From Scolanthus callimorphus (taxonomy: Eukaryota > Cnidaria > Anthozoa > Actiniaria > Edwardsiidae), in assembly GCA_033964015.1 (NCBI GenBank), contig CM066912.1:30094532-30158531 (forward strand): a DNA stretch of 64,000 nt, given 5' to 3'. Positions 56,172 to 64,000 of the stretch are shown in pieces. A program made the translations under genes and the position numbers. The notes under the pieces were generated by a model. It did not search any database. It was not told the DNA's origin and saw nothing but the letters and a program-made list of their open reading frames with translations. Position 1 is the first letter of the stretch. Each line of letters opens with the position of its first letter.

Positions 56172-56689
56172 CTGTGAGATTCAGACGAAGCATAGGCATA
56201 TACCAGTCGATTTAGGCCCTGTTTTGTATTGCCCGTTTTTTGTGCCATTGTTCTATTGTGGGATGGACGGATGGAACGAAGGAAAGGAGTTCCTAAATCG
56301 TAATCACATGGCATACCAGTAAATCACACGTTATAGCGCTGTTCACACTGACCTCATCCACTGTTAATAATGTGCCAATCAGAGATCGACTGGTTAAAAG
56401 AACACAGGCGCTATTTAATCGTGTACGAACTGGCACTTTGATATAGACTCATCACTTAAGCAAAAGAAGCAACCCTTGATTTATCACACTTTTTCAAAGA
56501 AAAGCAATGGAAAGTTTTCTTCGTAATCTTCTCCAAATTCTTAGCTTAGCAACTGTTAGGCGTTTTGGTCTGTCTATGCTGCCCGGGCGGGCACCTCTAA
56601 AAAAACGCGGGGAATATCAGCCAATCAGATAAGTTTCTCGTTCAGACACATTAAAAAATAGCACAGATTTGAATGGACTGTCATCTTAC

Positions 56690-56963
56690 TTTTCTTTATA
56701 GCTTCAAATGGATCCTCCGCTTTTTCTTTCTTCCTTTTCTTCTTCTCCTTTACCGGTCGAATCAGCTTGGGTATGAGATAGGCGGGTGGTTTCCGGACCT
56801 TGACGAGTTGCCTTATGACTGAGTTGGGGATTTGGCAATCGGGTGCACATGGCCAGTAGAGGGGGGGTCGATACAATGCTTCTTCATCTTCACGTGACTC
56901 GCTAGGCTCTTTTTGATTGGCTAAGATATCGTCCATGTGATGACTTACTTGAGAAATTGACCG
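56690..56963 (-). CDS. WD40/HEAT gene exon
   Basis: Acceptor CTTTTTCAG, donor AAGAAAA|GTAAGA. Reads RSISQVSHHMDDILANQKEP...YRPPLYWPCAPDCQIPNSV and a lysine-rich end. Confidence 0.8.
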
Positions 56964-57296
56964 CTGAAAAAGAAAGCATGCAGATATCAAAACATATCGC
57001 TTCCTGTACTGCAATTGTTTGCGGATTCTTTTTAGCCGTTACCGTGATTTTACTGAGAAAATTGATCGTTCACAAACAGTTTTCAAACTATCATACGGCG
57101 TTTGATATATTTGTGCTGGCTGGCGGACAATAACACTAGAAAAAAAACGTATTTTCTCTGGGGAAAATTGACACAAAAAACGAGCGGATATATATGTTTT
57201 CTCCTTATATTTACAAAACAATATAAACGGCTGGAAATAGCAAAGTAATCCGTTTAAACGCATTTAGAAGTTGGTGCTCGTTATATGCTCCGTTAC

Positions 57297-57533
57297 CTGT
57301 CTGTCCATTTGTGACAAAGAACTTTTAACCACTGAGTCGAATAAACTGCTGGCTTGTCCCGCAACACTTGAGCGCCTGCTGTCCAACTCAGCGCCATGCG
57401 CCATGGACATGCGCGATAGCATTGAAGCACCACGTGACATCATAGACATGCGTCGTGAAGCCCTTCGTAGCCAGTTGAGCCCGTCGTCTTCCGGTTTTGT
57501 GAAAGCGGATTCGTCTTCTCCTGACTCAGATTC
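57297..57533 (-). CDS. WD40/HEAT gene exon, methionine/serine-rich linker
   Basis: Acceptor CTTCCTCATAG, donor AGACAG|GTAACG. Reads ESESGEDESAFTKPEDDGLN then RRASRRMSMMSRGASMLSRM. 79 codons, phase 0 at both ends. Confidence 0.8.
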
Positions 57534-57604
57534 CTATGAGGAAGTGTGGAGATCCAAGTTGAGGACTTTTTAGAGGGATCATTTTAGCACTCTTTTTGAC
57601 TCAC

Positions 57605-57991
57605 CTCTTCCCATGGACACACTGGGGTCTCTGGTGGAAGCAAGGGCCGTCTTTTCTCGAGGTCCAAGGGCACTGTAGGGACACGATCAGGATTGTACCA
57701 AAACTGTATATGGTCATCAAACTGGACATGCTTTTCTACAGGTTCATCTTCGAACATCATGGCTGAGACCCTCTCTAAATAGGGCCCTGGTAGGTAATTA
57801 CATAGTGTTACTAGACTTATATGGGACTGAAATCCCACAAGAAGGTCCCCTCGCGGGTTCGCGAAACACACTCCGCAGAGAGTCTCGTCGAAGTTAAGTT
57901 CCCGTATGAGATGGTTGTCGAAGTCCCAGAGTTTGATAGACATGTCCTCGCTTGAAGTAGCGAAAAGCTTCAAGGCAGGGCAGCTTGATAA
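57605..57991 (-). CDS. WD40/HEAT gene exon, WD repeat
   Basis: Acceptor CTTTTCATAG, donor GAAGAG|GTGAGT. 129 codons: FATSSEDMSIKLWDFDNHLI, GVCFANPRGDLLVGFQSHIS, FWYNPDRVPTVPLDLEKRRP. The most family-typical exon. Confidence 0.88.
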
Positions 57992-58406
57992 CTATGAAAA
58001 GAAGGAAGATTGGTGTCATTCTAAGGCTGTTGAAGGTAGCGCCATTCAGGACTGCATTTTAAGTTAATGATTCAATACATCAAGTAGGATCAAACCTGTA
58101 CTGTGACACTTCATCTCATTGTCGTGTGGCCGTTGGCATTCTCACTGCCATTGTCGCATTCTCACTGCAACTGTCATTGTTATTGTGACTGCCATTTGGT
58201 CATTGTGACTTGGACTTGTCATCCTGTCATTGTTTTTGTCATTGCCATTTTCATTGTCATCCTGTCATTGTTTCTAGTGTCATTGTCATTGTTATCCTGT
58301 CATTGTCATTATCATCCTGTCATTTTTCTGTTATTGTCATCCTGTCATTGTTTTGATCATTGCCATTCTCAATGTCATTGTCAACCTGACATTGTTTTTG
58401 TCATTG

Positions 58407-58640
58407 GGGGAGGCAGAGTGGCCGAGTGGTCAGAGCGTCGTCCTCGTAATCCGGTGACCCGAGTTCGAGACCCCGCTCTGACTCCTCGACCATTCTTTGT
58501 ACATAGCCGAATGGTTTGCCTCCCGGCCAGTTGGGTTCTTAAATGTGTTGTTTATGTATAATACTCGGAGAAATTAGCTGTAATGGCTGTACATCAACTG
58601 TTACAAGCTATCCTATAAATTCGAGTTAAAACAAAGTTTT
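58407..58640 (+). mobile_element. tRNA-derived SINE
   Basis: Box A TGGCCGAGTGGTCAGAGCG and box B GAGTTCGAGACCCC about 30 bases apart, in a head resembling a Ser/Leu-type tRNA but with a non-tRNA 3' body (to about 58,640). Inserted in the minisatellite. Confidence 0.75.
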
Positions 58641-59121
58641 GTTTTATTTATTGTCATCCTGACATTGTTTTTGTCATTGTGATCCTGTCATTGCTTTTGT
58701 CATTGTGATCCTGACATTGTTTCTTTCATTGTCATCCTGACATTGTTTTTGTCATTGTCATCCTGACATTGCTTTTGTCATTGTCATCCTGTCATTATTT
58801 TGATCATTGCCATTCTCATTGTCATTGTCATCCTGACATTGTTTCTGTCATTGTCATTCTGACATTGTTTTTGTCATTGTCATCCTGTCATTGTTTTGAT
58901 CATTGCCATTCTCATTGTCATTGTCATCCTGTCATTGCTTCTGTTATTGTCATCCTGTCATTGTTTTTGTCATTGTCATCCTGTCATTGTTTTGATCATT
59001 GCCATTCTCATTGTCATTGTCATCCTGACATTGTTTCTGTCATTGTCATTGCTATTGCCGATGTCATTGTTACTGTGACCGTCATTGTCATCATGACATT
59101 GTTTTGGTCATTGCCATTCCT

Positions 59122-59806
59122 CAAGTGTATTAAGGCCTGGGTCAGCCCAGAAAATCGAGGAAATTACAAACTTTCAAATATCTTTGCTAATCATTAATGT
59201 TGGGGCATGAAATTTTCAGGATAGTTAACATTCATCGAGTGAAATGTTTTAGTATAGAATTTGACCTAATATACTGGTCACGTGGCCAGTCACGTGACAT
59301 TTTCACTTTTCAAAGTTTAATAATTTCTCCGGTGGTGAGTTTCACTCCTTTTTGAAAACTTAATAGCTAATAACATTCCTCTCTTTGGGTTCTATATAGT
59401 GGTGTCTTAGCTGGTGGAAAAAGTTTCTCCTTTAAGGTGTTTTAAGGAGCTGATATCTTGATTAGGTCACGTGACCTCATTCCGACCCTTATATCTCGTT
59501 AACGGTAAATGATAGCCCAGCAGCCAAAACAGTACGATATTTCTATTGCTGAGGCCTATCCATTTCCACCAACATTGTATAGTTAGATGTTTTCTCCATC
59601 ACCGGAAAGGCAATTTACTGTTTAGTCACGTGACATGCCTTGTGACGTCACTCCATACTAAAAAAAATCACCAAAATGTTAAGTTCGTCGACTTTTATCA
59701 CTGTACCAAAAATTAGCTTGCCTTAAATAGATTAAAGCAATTTAAGGCAAATTTTGCGTTTTGGGGGACCAGCCCCAAGCCCATTTAGAATCCCACGCCT
59801 TAATGT
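59122..59806. mobile_element. MITE inserted in minisatellite
   Basis: TCAAGTGTATTAAGGCCTGG faces CACGCCTTAATGTGCTTGA. The interior contains several TCACGTGAC words. Not coding. CATTG-type repeat resumes on both sides. Confidence 0.65.
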
Positions 59807-60046
59807 GCTTGAGTCTCATTGTCATTGTCATCCTGACATTGTTTTTGCCGTTGTCATTGTCATTGCTATTGCCGATGTCATTGTTACTTTGACCGTCATT
59901 GTCATTGCCATTGCACGCTGATTGTGATTGCCATTTAATTTTGTTAGAAAACAAACTGTACGCGATAAAATAATCAAATTTACTCTTAGCTTTCAGTCTA
60001 TGCATGTGTAATCGTCGGTTTAATCTTAGAAAAAAAGCAGACTTAC

Positions 60047-60143
60047 CCCATTAATGGTCGCGCTGTGTCCCTCGTCCTTACCGTGCATAAGGAACTCAAA
60101 GCACTTGTTTGTATTGAAGGCTTTAGTGATCTCAACCTGGACC
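60047..60143 (-). CDS. WD40/HEAT gene exon
   Basis: Acceptor TATACCAAG, donor AATGGG|GTAAGT. Reads VQVEITKAFNTNKCFEFLMH then GKDEGHSATING. Phase fits both neighbours. Confidence 0.78.
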
Positions 60144-60469
60144 CTTGGTATAAAATACTAGGTTAGAGCAGATTTTAGATGAGTATCGAACAATACAAAA
60201 CCACTATGAGCCAATCACCAGGTGGAAGCCATTCAACAACAAACCATCAGAAGGCGAAGTAAGTCAGACTTGCGTTTAGTGATGACGCGAGTGTTGGAGC
60301 GTCGCGTTTAAGTGTAAAAGAAAATGGTGGTGTGTAAACCTCAAAAAAAACTTTTAGAGCGCTCAATTCGATGGCATAAGTTGAAAAGAAGACAATGAAA
60401 CGAATGCCAATGTTATTTTGACGTACAGATACGTTTTTCCTAAAGCAAGAAAGTTATATGTACGCATGC

Positions 60470-60945
60470 GCATCATTCAGCCAATCAACGAAGACCTCGG
60501 AGGGATGATACCAGAGCCTTAATTTCCTCTGAGGAGACGAGCCGGGGAGCTCTGGGTACGAGAATGGATACAAGACCTCTGAAGGAAAAGAACCTCTGCG
60601 CATGCCCCAACGTTCAAAATCAGCCAATGAGCAACGGTCCTAAAGATCGCCGTCACGAGAGTCGAGGTGAAGCTTTGTGTCATTATGGAACCCAGTCATT
60701 TAGAGGATGACACAGGAAGTCCAGGAATGGGATCCTGGAAGCGACGTGAACGGCTTTGACCATTCGAGCACCCCCTTGTTATAGTGGTTGTATTTAGTAT
60801 CAATTAAGGGGAGAGGTCAAGACAATGGTACTCTAGAGGATCCGATTTAGGGGGGTGGAGAGGGTACTTTGTCCCACCACCCACCACCTCTTCTGACAAG
60901 TTCGGGCTCCTAAAAAGTACCATTGTACAAAGTACCCTAATGAAC
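60470..60945. repeat. intronic pieces of two MITE families
   Basis: CGAGCCGGGGAGCTCTGGGT near 60,540 matches the ends of the element at 63,393-63,616; GCGCATGCCCCAACGTTCAA near 60,600 matches its interior. GGGGAGAGGTCAAGACAATG near 60,808 matches the 10,677 element end. Confidence 0.55.
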
Positions 60946-60950
60946 TCTAC

Positions 60951-61236
60951 CTGCACATGATCACTTTGTGATCCTCCATCGCCATACAAATCGTATTACC
61001 AACCATGGTAAGTTCTACTGGTAACTGCAATAACTTCACCTTCGACCTTGGCTCGATTCCAATAAGTTGCGCTCTCGTGTGACGCACTTGCCATATGCGT
61101 ATCACGCGATCAGTGCCCAGCGACACGAGGTGATCACGTGCACCAATACTGTCATTTAATTGGCTCTGACCGCAGGAGGAGCCTAAGAATATAACTTGGC
61201 CTTGATGAGCCTGGACGTTGTCTTTCATATGTACGC
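60951..61236 (-). CDS. WD40/HEAT gene exon, WD repeat
   Basis: Acceptor TTTACCAACAG, donor TGCAG|GTAGAG. Reads VHMKDNVQAHQGQVIFLGSS, HLVSLGTDRVIRIWQVRHTR and VGNTICMAMEDHKVIMC. Confidence 0.85.
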
Positions 61237-61825
61237 CTGTTGGTAAAGAACGAATTATCACGAGATCTACTTTGCTTGATGAAGCATCTTATGAGACAGC
61301 ACGACTGCGAAATAGTAGATTGATCTACCATTATTGTAGAGTAAACATGAAGAAAAAAAATAGGAATGCTGGAAAGGACCACCATACATTTATACATATG
61401 TGACGCCGCCCCCTCCCCTCCCCTCCCCTCCCTTCCCTTTCTCGAATCCTGGCTACCTTCTCAAATCCTGGCTACCTTCTCAACGGCTTGTTTGGTCGCT
61501 GAGAGGGTACGCATTTCAGTATGGCTACCCAGGTGCAAAATTTCGATGAATGTTGTGCCACAATGTTTGTAACCTTTTCATGATTATTACAAATACCGCT
61601 TCGATTGCCACCAATTGATGACTAATTTCTGCTCTGCGGTAGGGGTATAAAAACGAGGATATAGTTTTGAGAGGAGACCTTGGCGTGTATATTGTATAGT
61701 TTTAATAAAGATGATGATGACGCAATTCATCCGATTAACCTTGCAACTCTATTCTAAAAAGAGATAGGTCAGGAATATTTGCGCGCCTGGACCCTGGGTG
61801 AATCGAATGTCTGTCCAAGCCTTAC
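61237..61825. other. intron, no other gene seen
   Basis: A CCCCTC run near 61,411-61,440 and a duplicated TCTCAAATCCTGGCTACCTT at about 61,458. Confidence 0.45.
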
Positions 61826-61986
61826 CTGTACCATCAAGTAGCGAAATCTGTCCATTGTAGTGCCCAGCAAACAATAATCCACACTCAAGGTCAAGGTCGT
61901 CTTCTGGAAGAGCTTGTTCGGCATTAAGTAATGCAATGCTACACACGCCTTCATCCGGGCATTCGGCACTCCATAGCTGCTGAGCA
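61826..61986 (-). CDS. WD40/HEAT gene exon, WD repeat
   Basis: Acceptor TTCCCCACAG, donor TACAG|GTAAGG. Reads AQQLWSAECPDEGVCSIALL then CGLLFAGHYNGQISLLDGT. Confidence 0.85.
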
Positions 61987-62237
61987 CTGTGGGGAAGAAT
62001 TTAAATCACAAACTCGATTAACAACTTTTTTCCAATACAACTCTCTTGTACTTTTGAAAATCTGATTCACAGAGAATTTCGACAGAAACTCATCCATGGG
62101 AAAATCCGAATTTCCCAAGGGACACGCCTGGGAAGTGTTCGAAATTCACATGGACAGCCTTGGGAAATCGGAACACTTTCCTATAAATCTTCTACATGGG
62201 AAATTCAGATTTTAGTAATAATAATAAACTATCTTAC

Positions 62238-62402
62238 CAGCAAGGGTTATTATCACTCTCAAACACCAGCACTTGACGAGTCCCCAGTACTAGGTACAGC
62301 TTTTCCTTTCTTCTGTCATGCGCACAGTCGACAATATTGGTGCTTAGAGTGGTGATGGGTAGCATCATTGTTAACTCGTAACCGTGAATAGGAGATATTA
62401 AC
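62238..62402 (-). CDS. WD40/HEAT gene exon
   Basis: Acceptor CTTTAATAG, donor TGCTG|GTAAGA. Reads LISPIHGYELTMMLPITTLS then KLYLVLGTRQVLVFESDN. Confidence 0.83.
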
Positions 62403-62911
62403 CTATTAAAGGAGCAAACAACGTTTGTTTGTAAACAGGGACAAATTAGTTGGGGTTCGGCTCTTCGACATTAAAGAGCTTGTGTCAGCCGCAATAGCAA
62501 AAGTCGAAGAAAACACCCATAAATTTTCCATCGGCTGATGCGGAGGATAATAGAGCAACTTCCATAATTTGTTCTGAAACTTGGAAATATTTGGCAGTCT
62601 TCGGCTACCCCGAAAGCCTTCGAACAAGTCCGGTTGCAATGGTTTAGACTTGGTAACTCGTTCGGTAAATCTTCGGGACACGTGCTTAGCTAAATTTGGC
62701 GTGTCAGTCAAAGTCCCTGTTCTTCCAATCAATATAGATATATTTTTTGGGGATTACAGAAAAACGTAGCTCAATTTGCAGTTGCACGTGAATTTTCCGA
62801 TGTGGACAAAAGCTACTAAAATGTGGCGATTTTTAAAGAAATTTGGGCAACTTAACAAGTTACAAAACTCTCGGCCCTTGATAACAGGAAATCTACTTAG
62901 TAGAGCCCTAC

Positions 62912-63240
62912 CTTATCCCGCCGTCCACAGCATGTACTAGTATTCTAGCTGGATATCCAGGCGTTTGAACCCGAAAACACCGCTCGATTCTAGAGCTCAG
63001 TACTGTAAACAAACTATGGAACAAGTTAAGGTGCCAGACCTTCAAGTTATGTTTGGAATAATAGAACAGCTGATTTGAGTTGATGAGATTCATTTCGATG
63101 ATGTCTTCTCCTGTTTGGAGTCGGTAGGTCTGAGTGAATGTATCAAAGTTCCAGATTCGGATGGTCTTGTCGTCGGAACTTGATACCAGTAAGGGCTCAT
63201 GGGAATGGACCAGTAGATTCGTTATGGAAGCACAGTGTCC
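62912..63240 (-). CDS. WD40/HEAT gene exon, WD repeat
   Basis: Acceptor ATATGTTTTAG, donor GATAAG|GTAGGG. Reads HCASITNLLVHSHEPLLVSS, DDKTIRIWNFDTFTQTYRLQ and NLKVWHLNLFHSLFTVLSSR. Confidence 0.87.
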
Positions 63241-63392
63241 TAAAACATATGAATAATTTTTTTTAACAAATTGCTGCAGTCGTTTTGCGAAACCTGCGCG
63301 GGCGCGGGCAACCTGTAGATTTTAAAAATCTCGACCTAGTCCTTTGGACGAGGAACAAAAGTGGCAACCAAGTTGTTTCTCTCAAGGGCTCT

Positions 63393-63616
63393 CATTCTCT
63401 TACCCCGAGCTCCCCGGCTCGTCTCCTCGCGGGGGAGGCTCTGGTGACAGCCACTGACGCATGCGCGGGATTTGATACAGAGCCGTTGAGAGAAAGATCT
63501 TTCTGCGCATGCACCAACGTTCAAAACCAGACAATCAGCAAAAGTCCTCAAATGGATGTCCCAAGAGCCTCCCCTGCGAGGTGTGAACGAGCCGGGGAGC
63601 TCTGGGTACGAGAATG
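63393..63616. mobile_element. MITE, 224 bp, about 50-bp inverted ends
   Basis: CATTCTCTTACCCCGAGCTC faces GAGCTCTGGGTACGAGAATG, with GGGGAGGCTC / GAGCCTCCCC inside. The interior TGATACAGAGCCGTTGAGAG matches 6,210-6,240 inverted. Confidence 0.75.
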
Positions 63617-63975
63617 ACACACGCATCACACGCATCTGTATCAAATCACATGCATGCGCATATGTGGGTCGAGAATGGGAAGTAGGTTGCAGTTTGTGTC
63701 AAGCGCTCACATTAAAGTGAGGCTGTCACGCAACTGCGCATCTCAAAGCAAAGACTAGTATCGTCCCGTAACGATGGTCAGCGAAGGTTAAAAACCACGA
63801 AAACAATCCGTTTTAATCTCGCTATTTCTCGATCCATCCGACCAAACGTTTACGTTTTACATATTCTTCAATAGTTTTCTAATAGGATGGTCTAGTAAAT
63901 ATAGTTTTGCTCAGTGATTGTTCCTGGAGCATGCGCGTATCATGACAGCCTCCCTTTGATAATTTTATTACTTAC

Positions 63976-64000
63976 CCAGGAACTGTGTCACCAACGGAAA
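63976..64000 (-). CDS. WD40/HEAT gene exon, cut by the window edge
   Basis: Donor CCTGG|GTAAGT. Reads FPLVTQFL with a split G codon that continues correctly into GHCAS of the next exon, a WD-repeat start. Confidence 0.7.

Larger units (their letters stand above)
58103..59935. repeat. (TCATTG/TCATCC) minisatellite, interrupted twice
   Basis: Imperfect CATTGTCATCCTGTCATTG arrays at about 58,130-58,406, 58,645-59,120 and 59,815-59,925, split by a SINE and by a MITE. The reading frames across it are repeat artefacts. Confidence 0.9.
46150..64000 (-). other. WD40 + HEAT repeat gene locus (WDR87/WDR97-like), 3' part, at least 19 exons
   Basis: Exons on the minus strand join with compatible phases to a large protein. 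The N-side exons carry WD40 repeats (LVSSSDDKTIRIWNF, SLGTDRVIRIW, FATSSEDMSIKLWDF), followed by acidic and basic linkers, then HEAT-like helices (TIRQQAVKTLARLRV..., LVDSSDDVREETKTTLGEL) and a lysine-rich tail. Similarity to the WDR87/WDR97 group is from memory of that family's layout and phrases such as GVCFANPRGDLLVGFQSHIS; it is not verified. Such proteins are associated with cilia/flagella (family knowledge). The gene continues beyond 64,000. Three exons need a one-base correction to stay in frame, and two junctions (exons 52,230/51,539 and 51,305/49,666) have incompatible phases, implying small missed exons or further indels. Confidence 0.8.

Noticed and set aside
58103..59197. Plus-strand frames rich in CHCHPDIVSVIV
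   Set aside because: Products of the TCATTG minisatellite; no start context or conservation expected.

Overview
The window looks like animal nuclear DNA, most likely from a cnidarian such as a coral or sea anemone. Reasons: a spliced WD40/HEAT gene with GT-AG introns, a BEL/Pao retrotransposon, many small inverted-repeat elements and tRNA-derived SINE fragments, very large ankyrin arrays, and no operon-like structure. The species cannot be named from the sequence, and another marine invertebrate is possible.

Layout. (1) 1-2577: the 3' part of an ankyrin-repeat + protein kinase + KEN endoribonuclease gene (the domain order of vertebrate RNase L), called copy A here; its frame is broken twice. 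(2) 2578-6000: noncoding 3' flank with an 86-bp and a 32-bp minisatellite; the same flank recurs after the second gene copy. (3) 6.0-22.2 kb: a gene desert with a four-unit tandem array of about 1.4 kb, invaded by a non-autonomous LTR retrotransposon, plus a large inverted repeat, palindrome clusters and a 1.1-kb Mutator-like element. (4) 22.2-31.0 kb: a duplicated promoter/5' region, a truncated ankyrin-only gene copy, then copy C: an apparently intronless gene of about 7.5 kb with about 38 nearly identical 33-residue ankyrin repeats, more diverged ankyrin repeats, an IRE1-like kinase with intact catalytic motifs, and a KEN domain. (5) 31.0-34.2 kb: the duplicated flank and a small inverted-repeat element. 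(6) 34,216-34,624: an apparent terminal exon of an unidentified minus-strand gene. (7) 34,996-42,797: a young BEL/Pao element with LTRs identical by eye and a 5-bp target duplication. (8) 46,150-64,000: the 3' part of a minus-strand WD40 + HEAT gene (WDR87/WDR97-like), at least 19 exons, its introns full of microsatellites, SINEs and small inverted-repeat elements.

How it fits together: the main story is the RNase L-like locus. A sensor-like ankyrin array, an IRE1-type kinase and an RNase domain sit on one polypeptide, in a locus actively duplicating and homogenising its repeats, as expected of a fast-evolving innate-immunity or stress effector (inference). No 2-5A synthetase gene is visible here. 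Several frame breaks in otherwise good genes (copies A and C, the truncated copy, BEL pol, three exons of the WD40 gene) are one-base losses in or next to short homopolymers, so part of the apparent pseudogenisation may be draft-assembly error.
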